A stretch of 64,000 nucleotides of DNA from the NCBI GenBank assembly GCA_029339195.1, contig JAPTJF010000074.1, forward strand, positions 1-64,000, in the 5' to 3' direction. Below the pieces are notes generated by a model, which saw only the letters and a program-made list of their open reading frames with translations, was not told the DNA's origin and made no database searches. Both the position numbers and the translations under genes were made by a program. Positions 40,609-51,300 of the stretch are shown here, piece after piece; position 1 is the stretch's first letter; each line of letters opens with the position of its first letter. Origin of the DNA: Micractinium sp. NFX-FRZ. Lineage: Eukaryota; Chlorophyta; Trebouxiophyceae; Chlorellales; Chlorellaceae.

Positions 40609-40743
40609 ACAAAATAACCATGTGCAGCGTGTACTGCGTGTACTCGGGCACTCGCATTGCAGGGCGCAATAACTACATTTGTGAGCGTGCGCAAGTCCTG
40701 TGCATCAGCCGCCGCTCGTGCAGCGCGGCAAGCGGCTCCCCCC

Positions 40744-43700
40744 TCACTCGAGCATCCTGGTCCAGTCTGCGGTGTGGGGCGCACGCAGCAGCAGCGGCAC
40801 ACAGGTCAAATCCGGGTTACACAAAACCAAGGCAGCGGAGCACGGCTTCAAGCCAGATGTAGCCACCACGCCTTTGCCTGCCACCACTCGCGGCCACAGC
40901 TCCTGCAAACACCCAACGTCCAAGTTCACTACCCTCCAGCAGCCCATCCCGCCCCCACCCACCATAGGGCTCGAACTGCTTGCGGAATTCGTCCGCCCAC
41001 TGCTGCTGGATGCCCGCGTTCTCCTGCCGCGCCCGCCGGTGCATGTCCTCCTGGGGCAGGCCCAGCAGGCCTGTGGGGCACCAGGTGGGAGTGGGCTGGT
41101 GAGGAGGTGTTGTGCGAGCAGATGCGCAGTTGCGGGGCATGGGCCGGCCCAATGGCAAAGGGAGTAGGAAGGCAACCACTCATCGGCGGGCGCCCGCCTA
41201 GCCACAAAGCATCACACCTGCGCTCCACGAGTTCAGCATGGCCCGCCCCCGCCGACAGCCACGGCCACCTCACTGCGCACACACACGGAAAGGCATGGAG
41301 CGCACGCAGTCATACTATACCGCTGCCACCCTAATCAGCCACCCGCGGCAGTGCAGCCGCCTCACCAATGAGCACCGAGCGCGCCAGCCCCCGGTCAAAC
41401 TCCTTTTCGTCATCGATGACGTGCACAAAGCCGTCCGAGATGCCGAATTCGACGTGCAGGTACGGGAAGTTTGGGGGGATGGAGCCGCGCAGGCCCTGCG
41501 GGAGCAACACACCAAAGGAGTTCAGGATGAGGTGGCAGCTAGTGATGGGTAGGTGGTGGGGACAAGCCACGAAAGGGCAGCAGAAAACTGGCGGGTGAAA
41601 GCACGTTGCCCTGGCAGGTGAAAGCACACTGCCACCCACCCTGCGCCACCCCGCGCACGTGTGCAAGGCACCGACCGCAGCCCACCCCCTGGCCTCTCCC
41701 CCACACCTTGGCCTTGGTGTCTATGAAGCGCTTGGCGTGGTGCTGCGCCCACTCGCTGGTGGCGTCGTCCACCGCCTTTTTGAAGTACATGGGCGCCTTG
41801 GCGGCAGCTGCAAGAGGGGGAGGGAGGGAGGGGGCAGGCACCGGCACAGGCCCGGGGTGGAAGTAGGCAAGAGCAGGGCAGAGAAGTTCGGTTGGATAAT
41901 GGGCACAGGTTGTTCTGGGTGCAGGGAAGAGTAAAGGGAGGAGGTGCCGGATGTGGGCAATGAGAGGTGCAAGGCCGGGCGCTCGGCGTGCTTGCTTGTG
42001 TTGCCAGCGCAGCACAGGAATGGCAGCACGAACCCCCAGCTGCCTGCTTTGTCACCCGCCCAGCGCCGCCACCAGACGCCCCCGGTGCCCGCTCACCTCC
42101 TGGCGGCACTGGCACGCACTCCACGATGGCGTGGCTGCGCGCGCTGCCCAGCTGTGTGGCGGTCTCGAAGAAGATCACCTCCTGGCCCTGCATGTGATAC
42201 ACATACAAATACATATGGGGGAAGCTATGTTGGTGACGGGAGCTGGGTGGGCGGTTGGGCGGGCAGGGAGACGGTCAATGCGGGCAGGGTGAACATGGCA
42301 GCGAAGGGAGCTGGCTGGGCGCCCCCACTAGCAGTGATCCTTAAGCAACTAACTTGCCTGCCGCACAGCTGCCCCCAGTCCATCAAGCTGGCAAATAACA
42401 CTCAGGCCAAGTACAGCGAGGGCAGCGATGGCAGACCTGCTTCATGAACATCTGGATGAGGCACTTCTTGAAGTTGCGCACCTCGCTCCACACCTGACGG
42501 TGGGGGCACGTGAGGGGGCAGGGCAGCAGGTCAAGTGGTAGGGGACGGCTAGGCCTGGGGAAATCGTAGGTTGTGCAGATTAAACACACATCTAGTCACA
42601 TGCTGGTGGCGTGGGAAGCGCTCCCACAGCTGTTGCCAGCGGACTGCCTCCCTCTCCCCTGCACACTGACCGCACTCGCTCGTCCACCCAGCGCGTCACA
42701 CCATATGGTATGAGGCTGCGCTCACTCTCTTCTCCCTCCCATCCCTCCTCCCCTCTACACTGGGTGCTGACTGACTCCCGCCTGCAGTGCCCTGCCCCAC
42801 AGCACCACAAGGGCAGGGTGTGTGCTCTCACCTGCTCGTCCACCTGGCGCGTCGACGCCACATGCTCTGCGGGCACAATCATGCAGTGCCCGGGCACCAG
42901 GCGGCCGCGCGCAGGCAGCGCCAAATACGTGCTCTGCCCGATGGCAACGGCCAGGTGGCGGGGGCGGTTGGCAGAGGCAAAGCAAAGGCGGCACTGGTCC
43001 TGTAGTGCAGGATGGGTAGGAGGGGGGGCCAGCAGGGGCAGCGGTCGCGGGCTCAGCGTGATCGGGCGGGAATGCATCTGCTGATGGCATGCACCTAGAA
43101 CAACAGGAAGGCATCCACCAAGCTCAGTCAAGCAATCCCTTGGCAGCCGGGCCAATGGCGCCATACCATCCCTCCGGGTCTGTTGCCAGCAGGCCTGCAG
43201 TGGACATCTTGCTGCAGCCTGCCATGCCCCCCACCTGCTCTTGCCCACTGCCATACCCCTGTCCACACAAAGAACACGTGCTCTCCTGCTGTAACGCCCC
43301 ACCACTAAACCTGCCCAACCCACCAAACAAAGCAAGGAACTGCTGAAGGGGGTTCCTCTTTTGTATCTCACTGGCTCACCAGCGCGCTGCTCATGCGGTT
43401 GTAGTCCCGGATCTGGCGCAGCTTCTCCTTGTCCGCCTCCCGCTCCTTGGTCCCCTTCTTGCCCGTCTTGCGGTCCAGCATCTCCAGCCCCGCATCGTGG
43501 TCGTACTCCGCGTCTGGAGAGGGGGCGAGGGGGAAGCAGCAGGACTTCAGAGTCTGTGGTTGCAGGGCATTGGGGAGGTTGCGAAGCGCCTCCAGCCTGC
43601 ATTGTGCCGCACTCTGAATGTGAAAGACGTGGAGACAGAAGGAAGAGCCACCCAGATATGGGGTTCAAGGCATGGCAGATAAGGGGCGGGAGGTGGTGAC

Positions 43701-46700
43701 GCATCTCAAAACATACACTGTAACCACCCAGCCGCTCCACTATAGGGCACGCGGCCCTCAATGCAACAGGCGTCCTACCTCACCCTACCCCCGCACCAGC
43801 CACCCACCCACCCGCATCAAAGTCGGCCTGCTTGTACCGCTGGCTGCGCATGATGCCCGATGCCAGCTTGCGGTCCATGTCGCCCTCGTCACCATACTTG
43901 GTGCGCTTCATCAGGGTCTGGGGGCAAGGGGGCGGGGGGGCGGAGAGAGGGAGGGAGCAGAAGAACGTCAGGGAGAGGAAGAATATGGAGAGGACATGAG
44001 GGGTCGAGGGCAGGGCGGGCACTTGCGGGTGCGGTCATTATGAAGGCCCAGAAGTGCATGGAGGGGGAGTGGAGGGGGCAGGCGCGGGAGGGAGCCCTGC
44101 TGTCACGGTCGGTTAGTTTTTGACGTCGTCAGCCAAAACACTTGACCTCTGCCTTTGCCCCATTCTGGCAGCCTGACCTCAGACCCTGGCATCCACGCCT
44201 GCAAGACCATCTCCTTGTCACCGGCCAAGTAATGCACCTGCAACACCACCTGCCCTCTCTGCCTGTCCACACCACAAGCTCCCCCAGCCCCCGCTCATGG
44301 CAGCAGGGCGCCAACCGACTGCCATATCCCCACACCTGCAGGTCCGTCTCGTCATCGTCGGCAAAATACTTGGCACGCTCACCGCCCTCGTACCGCTGCA
44401 CCCGCTTCTGGCGGCGGCCTGCGGGCGGAGCGGAAAGGCGCAGGGGAGGGGGCAGATGAGGGTGGGGAGTTGTGGTGCAGGAGTCAAGGGGCGACAAGCC
44501 GTAGGGCAGCCGAAGAAGAGGATGACAAGGCAGGGGGGCGCCGACTGGTAGTGCGAAGCAGCAGCCAGTGGGCTGGAGAGCAGCAAGCAAAAGACATGTG
44601 CCAGCCTGTGCACCCAAGCCAGCCTGCCCCCAAGTGCCCTCACCTCCGTCGGGCATGCCTGCCCCCGCCTCCTCCCGGCCAAATGCGCCAGGCACCGCCC
44701 GACCGCGGGAGTCGATCTGCGGCAGCACCACCGTCTCACGCCGTGGGCCACCTGCACCGCAGGCACAGCATGCAAAGCATGAGGGCAGGGATCAGCAGTG
44801 AGCAGAGGCTGAAGTGAATTGAAGGAGGCAGGGTGCACTGCTGTCAAGCAGCGAGCGCCAGGCACTGCAACAACATGCAGCAATTACGAGCTGCAGGCAG
44901 GCGGCAGCAGGCAGCGCGTGCTCACCCTCTGCCGGCTCATCTGGCTCTGCCGCTGCTGCTGGTGCGGCCTCGGGCGGCGGCGCCTTGCCGGTGAGCCGGG
45001 CACGCAGCATGGCAGCGGCAGACAGATTGTTGCCGCCAGGGCGTCGCTGCCCTGCTGCTGCTGCTGCTGCTTCTGCACTACTACCGCCGCCTTGGCCCGC
45101 TGCTCCCGCGCTGGGTCGCAATGCCCCCTCTCGCTCTCCTCGGCTGCCACCGCCGTCTCTTCCCACCGCTGCTGCAGCTGCTGGTGCTGGCTGTGCCCCC
45201 AGGCTCGCCCGCTCAGCCGCCATAGCCGCGGCCATGGATTGCCGCTGTCCCTGCCGCCCCTGCTCCCCCTCACTGTCACTCTCCGAGGCGGAGGTCTGCA
45301 CCTCGGCGCCCGTGGCAGGCCGTGCCTCCTCCCCTTCCCTCCTCTGCTGCCCCTGTGCCTCCTCCCCTCCCCGCTGCTGCAGCTGCTGGAACTGCTCCAA
45401 GAAGGAGCCATCACCAGAGAACTGGTTGAGCTCTGCTGCCGCAGCCTTGAGGACGTCGGCATCCTGCCGCCGACCCAGAGGGTCGCGCGGCGGGCGGTCC
45501 CGCCAGGAGCCCTGCGGGCGGCCGCCCTCACGACCGCCCTCACGGTCACGCCCGCCTTCTCTGTCCCGCCCCCGGTCGCTGCCGCGTTCCCCATCCCGCT
45601 CTCTGTCGCCGCCCCGCCGCTCCTCGCCACCCTCGCGCCGCCGCTCGTCACCGCCCTCACGTCGCCCGCCGTCCCGCCCGCCGTCGCGCCCGCGGTCGCC
45701 GCCGCGCCGCCATGAAAGCGAGTCCGCCTCGCGCGGCCGCTGCATCTGGCTGCGCCCACTGCGCATCTCTGCAGAGGGTGGGGCGCAGCCGGGAAGAGCG
45801 GGGAAGGGGCTGGGTGTCGGGCCCAGAGGCAGGCAGACACGCGTCCAAGCCGCAGGTGGTGGGGCAGAACCAGGCACACTCAACAGCCGCGATTGCGCTG
45901 CTGGCAGCACAAGCTGTTCAGGACAGGCCCCTGAAAACTGGGATCACATGCAGGAGCGGCGCCAGAGCTCACCCGACAGGTAAGAGGCCTTATCCCCATC
46001 ACGCCGCCGCCCCTCCTGCCGCTCCCCGCCCTCGCCCTCGCCGCCTTGGCCGACCTCGCGCATGCGCCGCCGCTCCGCCTGCCGCGCCTCATACTCAGGG
46101 TCGCCCGCGCGCCGGTCACGTGCGGCGTGCATGTGAGCGTTGCCTGCAGGTGGCAGCACAGGGCAGGTGCCGTTGGCAGATTGGGGTGGGGTGGGGAGGG
46201 GCCGCAGGGGGCGGGGGAATGGAGAGGCGGGCAGGCGGGCAGGCGGGCAGGCAGGCAGGCAGGCGGGCAGGCAGGAAAGCGGGCAGGCAGGCAGTGCACT
46301 AGGCGATAGAGCGCGCACTGCCAATGGAGACGCCTTCACCGAAACTCTAGAGCATGGCAGGGTGGCCTGCGCAGCCCTAGCACCGCATTGACCTAGCATG
46401 CCCCAGCCCAGCTCAGGGCATCCCTGGCCCAGCCCAGAGCAGGCCGCATCAGCGCACCGTGTGCCGCACGCCGCCCCTGCGTCAGCCCTCCCGTCAGCTC
46501 CGTCAGCGACCCCCACCGCTCCGACACAATCTCGTTCAGCTTCTTTCCCTGTGGGGAGGGGCGGGGGGATGGTGTGGCAATGCACTGTGAGCAGACCATA
46601 CGCTGGAATGCACAGTGACGCTCGACGGCTCGGCTGCTCTCTACACATTCTCGATCAGCTGCTTTGCCTGGTGGCAAGGGGGCAGACGGTGGATTGCCAG

Positions 46701-48105
46701 GCATAACAGGGGATCCAACAGCAGCTCTGTCAGTGCTTTGACCAGCAGAGCGGCAGGCAGGGCACAGCACGGGTCATGGGAGTGAGGAGGCACTGCGGTG
46801 TGGCTTGGCCTGGGCTCGCACACGCGTGCACGTGCAGTGCCCACAGCAGCCCGAGTGCGCCGTGCAGGCCGACAGCCAACCGGCTGGCGACGGCCTGCTG
46901 CGCCCCATACAACTGCAGCAATGTGCCGGACACACGCTTTGACCAACGCGGGGCTGCCTTCCCGCTGCTCACCCCTCACTCGTGCGCTGGAGTGCAGGCC
47001 CTTGACTAGAGCAGTAGACCTGTTGAGCACCTCACCTCCTCAGACGCCTGCTGCTGCGCCCGCTTGAGGGCCTTGAGCCTCCAGCTGGCGCCGCCGTCTC
47101 CCACGCCCGCTGCCGGGCGGCGAGGTGCTGCTGCAGCCGCTGCGCGGCCGGCTTCCTCTGGCGGCACGCCGGTTCCGCCATCCTTGAAGTACGGGTTCAG
47201 CTCGCGCTCCTGAACGGGCGGGCGGGGGGGCAGGCAGGGCAGGGTGACGGGCAAGCAAGCTGGCTGGCTGGCAGGCAGGCAGGCGGGCAAGGGAATATGG
47301 AAGCAGGCAGGCAGGCAGGCGGGCAAGGGAATATGGAAGCAGGCAGGCAGGCAGGCGGGCAGGTGAGACGGGAGCACATGCCAGGTGCAGGCCAGCAGAG
47401 GGCAGCCTAAAAGACTCCACATGGACCATGCCTCCACCCCACACAGTCCCCCAGACCAGCCCTCCGCACCCCCATCCCATGTGCGCACTCACCGACACAA
47501 ACGGCCTGTCTGGGTCCCTCTTGCGCGCCTCCTGCTCCGCCCTCTCCCGCTCCTCCTCCTCATCTGCCAGCTGCGCATCCGTCTTGGGGCGGGCCATCGG
47601 CTTGGTCATCCAATCCTCACGTGCCGCCCCCCCAGCTGCACCGCCTCCGCCATTTCCGCCCTCGCTGTCGCTGCCGCTGTCCTCTGGATCGTCCCACTGC
47701 TCCTTGCGGCGGCGCCCGCCCAGGCGCCCGCCGCCAGCGCCGCCGCCGTCGCTGCTGCTGCCGCCCCCGCCGCCATCTGAATCGGAGCTGCCCTGCCGCT
47801 TCTTGTTGTGCTTTGATTTCTTTTCCTGTGCAGAGAAGCAGGGATGCAGGGCGGCAGAGCAGGCAGTGAGCTGACTGCTGGCAGGCAGGGCGGTGCTGTG
47901 ACGCAGGCGGCAGTGGCGGCAGCGGCGGCGGCAGACAGTTGCCCAGCAGTCCGCCAGCCTTTCGCTCGGTTCTCTGCAGTTCTTAAGAACGCACCTTCTT
48001 GTTCCGCTTCTTCTCTTCCTTCTTCTCCTTCTTGCGCCGCTCCTTCTCTTCCCGAGCAAGCTGCTCCGCCGCCCCGCGATCAACCAAGCGCACCCCCGAC
48101 AGCAT
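40744..48105 (-). CDS. CWF19L2: CWF19-like protein 2, spliceosome / lariat-turnover factor
   Basis: 17 exons: 47995-48105, 47493-47825, 47036-47209, 46458-46548, 45973-46143, 44926-45768, 44644-44751, 44336-44418, 43812-43917, 43380-43513, 42832-42999, 42437-42493, 42097-42187, 41707-41807, 41366-41495, 40963-41070, 40744-40766; 943 residues. The start (MLSGVRLVDRG, then a Lys/Glu/Arg tract), ELNPYFKDGGTGVPPEE and AAAMLRARLTGK match this family. Residues 295-575 include an Arg/Asp/Gly repeat tract. The CwfJ N-terminal HIT-like domain (about 719-774) has DQCRLCF and GHCMIVPAEHVAS; the C-terminal CwfJ domain follows, with NFKKCLIQMF, QEVIFFETA and FPYLHVEFG. The last exon is only 23 nt and supplies the expected DWT motif (EPYDWTRMLE). 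In yeast and humans this family acts with Prp43/Dbr1-linked late spliceosomes and lariat debranching. Confidence 0.92.
45480..45715 (-). repeat. CWF19L2: Coding repeat tract, Arg/Asp/Gly/Glu-rich, in CWF19L2
   Basis: Imperfect 6-12 bp coding repeats yield runs such as RRGGDRGRDGGRDGGRREGG and DREGGRDREGGREGG. Charged RD/RE tracts are common in splicing proteins. The tract keeps all frames open, which explains long spurious ORFs on the opposite strand. Confidence 0.8.
46220..46290. repeat. GGCA-rich simple repeat in a CWF19L2 intron
   Basis: A run of GGCGGGCA and GGCAGGCA units between exons 4 and 5. Confidence 0.7.
46641..46667 (-). other. Decayed copy of the CWF19L2 exon 4 start with its splice acceptor, inside intron 3
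   Basis: On the minus strand the piece reads AKQLIENV and then TAG. The real exon 4, beginning at 46548, reads GKKLNEIVS. Twenty-two of 27 bases match without gaps. A pyrimidine-rich acceptor ending CCACCAG sits directly before the copy, as CCCACAG does before the real exon. The stop makes it non-functional. Confidence 0.8.
47285..47356. repeat. 36-bp direct tandem repeat, two copies, in a CWF19L2 intron
   Basis: GGGCAAGGGAATATGGAAGC followed by a GGCA run starts at 47285 and again at 47321, with a third degenerate start at 47357. The two full copies appear identical, so the duplication is recent. Confidence 0.85.
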
Positions 48106-48382
48106 CGAGGCCTGTTGCGGGGTCTGGCGGCCGCGCCGCCCGCAACTTGGTGATGGGCTGCGGGCACCCGCTCCCAGAAACACTTGCGACGCCCCGAGGC
48201 GCTCAATCAGAGCCGGAAGGCAGGTGCTGTAAATAATCAAGGAGCAATGCGTTGTCGAGCCGCCGTGGCGCCAAAACCTGCCGCCAAGGCGGCGCCCACA
48301 TGTCGCCAACATCAGCGAGTGTGAAGGCAGTTGCTTGTTCACACCAGACTGATATAGAACAATAGACATGCCTACAGACAAC

Positions 48383-51300
48383 CTAATTCAACAGGCGGCT
48401 GCGCTCTGAAGCAATGTCCTGCTCCTCCTCAGAGCGGCTGCCGCCGCCGCTGTCGACGCCTCCCTCCAAATCGCTGCCGCCTGCTGCCGCCGGCCCCGCG
48501 GGCGCTTCTGCCTGCTGCTTGCCCACCTTCCCAGCTGCACCCTCGCCGATCTGCTCCACTGCACCTTCGTCATCCGTGCGCTGCCGCTCGATGGTGCCGC
48601 CGCTGCCGCCAGCGGTGGAAGGGATGGTCGCTGCCACTCCTATGGCCACACACATCAGAGCCGTGCCAAAGAGAAAGGGGGCGCCTGCGGGGTAACACAA
48701 GGCAGGCAAGCACCAGGCCCAGGGCCAGTCACATACATACAGGTATTAAGTGTTTTGAGGATGCAACATTTGACTGAAGGCAGTCCCTGTTGGCCCCTAT
48801 GTTCCTGGCACCCGGACGCCAACCCAGCCCTGGCCCAGCACCATGCAGCGAGGCGCAGCGCATCAAAGCACAGCAGAGCACAGAACAGTACAGAACGGCG
48901 CAGCACAGCATGGTACCCACCCGGGAAGTAGGGCAGCGGGGAGTCTGTGCGGGTGAAGGCGGAGAAGAGGAAGGCAAAGAAGAGGGGGCCCACGCCTGCG
49001 GGAGGGGCGCGTGGGGTGGTGAGGGCGGGGTGGTGAGGGTGCACACCGGTTGTGGACCGGCTGTACAAGCGCCTGGGAGACCTGGGCTGTCCAATGCAAA
49101 CGGGCCGCGCCCGTTATGCTGTGTGTATGCACAGCGAGGGGCCCCGCACCTGAGGCGAGCGCGCGTGCCCCGTACAGCGCGCCCTGCACGCTGCCCTGCT
49201 CGTGCTCCTGCAGCAGCAGGGCATGACACATGAGAGCAGGCGGCCCGGTAAGCATTGCTGCCTGTCTACACACAATCTACATGCAGTCAGGTTGGCAGTG
49301 TCTTGCTTGGATGGCCGGGCTGCCCAGCGCACCGCATGCTCATGCCATGCCGACTTGCCTGCGCATTGTTCGACTTGATGCTGCTGATGGTGGGGAAGCT
49401 CATGCTGCCTGCAAGGCGGATGGTGGGCGTGGGTGGGACGCGCGGTTGGGCACACAGGGCAGGCAGATTGATAGGACAGGCAGCAATGTGGACCCCACAG
49501 GACCAACCACCACTGTCTTTTCAACCCACCACCTACCCACCAGCTGCCTTGCCTGCCCACCCAGCTACTCTGCACTCCGTGCTCAATTCGTATTGCTGCA
49601 GGCCTTCACCCCACAGCCGCCTCACCCCCCCTGCCCATCCGCCCTCCACCCCAAGCTGCCCGCCTCACCCACCCGCCCACCCGCCCTCCCTCCCCCGCTG
49701 CCCGCCTCACCCACCCGCCCTCCCTCCCCCGCTGCCCCCCGCCTCACCCAGGGATCCCAGGCTGATGCCCAGGAAGGCCACCCACTTCACATTGGCCATG
49801 GCCAGGATGAGCTGCTGCCCAGTGGAGGCGGCCAGCGCCACCAGCAGCACGCGCTGCTCGCCCAGCCAGCTGCGGCAGGGGGGCGGGCAGGTGGTGAGCA
49901 AGGGTTGGAAAGGGGCAATTGCGAGGCCGGGGGCTGTTGCGGTTTGGAAAGGGGTGCATGCAGGGGGCGGGAATACGTGAACCGCAGGGGGCAGGGGAGG
50001 AGGCACAAACGGCACACTTGCCGGGTGAGGAGTTGGCGCTGGCCAGCAGGCGCGCAAGCCGCCGGGCGGGCATGCAGACAGGCAGGCACGCGTGCAAGCA
50101 AAGAAGTGAGAGGTGGGGTCACCCCGGGGTGAGGTCTCACTCACTTGAGCAGCACGCGCAGCAGGAGGGTCTGCACCAGCAGGCCGCATGCTCCGAAGAT
50201 CATGAAGATGTGGGACTGGGGGGGGGGGGGAGGGCAGGGGGGGAGGCCAGGGGGGTGAGTAGGAGGGGCAAGGGGTGCTGCAGGCTTCAAAGGCAATACA
50301 GATGTAGGACCGCGCAGAGAGGGCAGGAAGGAGGCCAGCGGGTGGGGTGAGCTGGAGGCGGCGGGGGTGAAGTAGGCGCCAACGACTATACGGATGTGGA
50401 CTGCACTAGAGGGCGGGCACAGGATGGTTGGAGACGTGGGGTGGGATGAGCGGGCCGCTTGGCAGCGGAGCGGATGAGGTGAAACGGGGTGCAGGCGCAG
50501 GGAGGACGACTGCCTGGCCCACGGGTGGACCGCGTCCCTTTGCCCAGGCGCTCACCCCAGACCGCTCCATCTCTCACTCTTGCACCCACCCGGTTGATGT
50601 GCCAGTTGCCCCCACCCCACTCACCACGTCCTTCACCCCAAAGTCCATCTTCAGCTGCAGGTACTGCACCAGCAGGTCCTGCAGCCCCTCCAGCACCACC
50701 CCCGTCAGCATCATGCACAGCGTGAGGCGCTTGAACAGGGGGGAGCGCAGCAGGATGCGGGCCTGCGGGGGGGCGGGGCGGGGCGGGGCGGGCGGGGACA
50801 CGGGAGGGGTGGTTTTGTGAGGGGCGTGGCAGCAGGGTGGGCAGAGTGCATGCGGGCATGGCGGAGAAGGCAGCGCTGCCCTTGCATCTCCGCGCCTCTT
50901 GGCATCGCTGGCAGCAGGTGTTGCACAGCCAGCATCCAGGAGCCAGCTCCTTGCCCGCCCGGAGAGCTGCCAGGCTGCCAGGCTGCATGCCGGCCATGCA
51001 GATGCAGAGCCCCCGAGCCAGCCCCCACGCACCGCACGCAGCGTGCTGCCCAGGGCCACACGCCAGGTGGACGGCGGGTGGCCGTGGCCGCCGTGCTCCT
51101 CGCGGTGCTGCTGCTGCTGGCGCCGGGACGCCTGCGGCGGTTGCAGGAAAGCGTGTGTGTGTGGCATGGGTCGGTTGGGGGCCGCAGGTGCACATCTGCA
51201 CGCAGTCAGGCGCCAGCTGGCAGGAGGCAGAGGCACGGCAGGGGAACAAGCTGCCGCGCAGGGCACGCACAGCGGTGCCAGCATCAGAGCAGTGCCATGC

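Noticed and set aside
44985..45983. 332-codon open frame on the plus strand, Pro/Arg/Ser-rich
   Set aside because: It is the complement of the Arg/Asp/Gly coding repeat of CWF19L2.
46721..46750. Second CWF19L2 exon 4 fragment (LTELL against LTELT)
   Set aside because: Twelve of 15 bases is too short to call beside a better copy at 46641.
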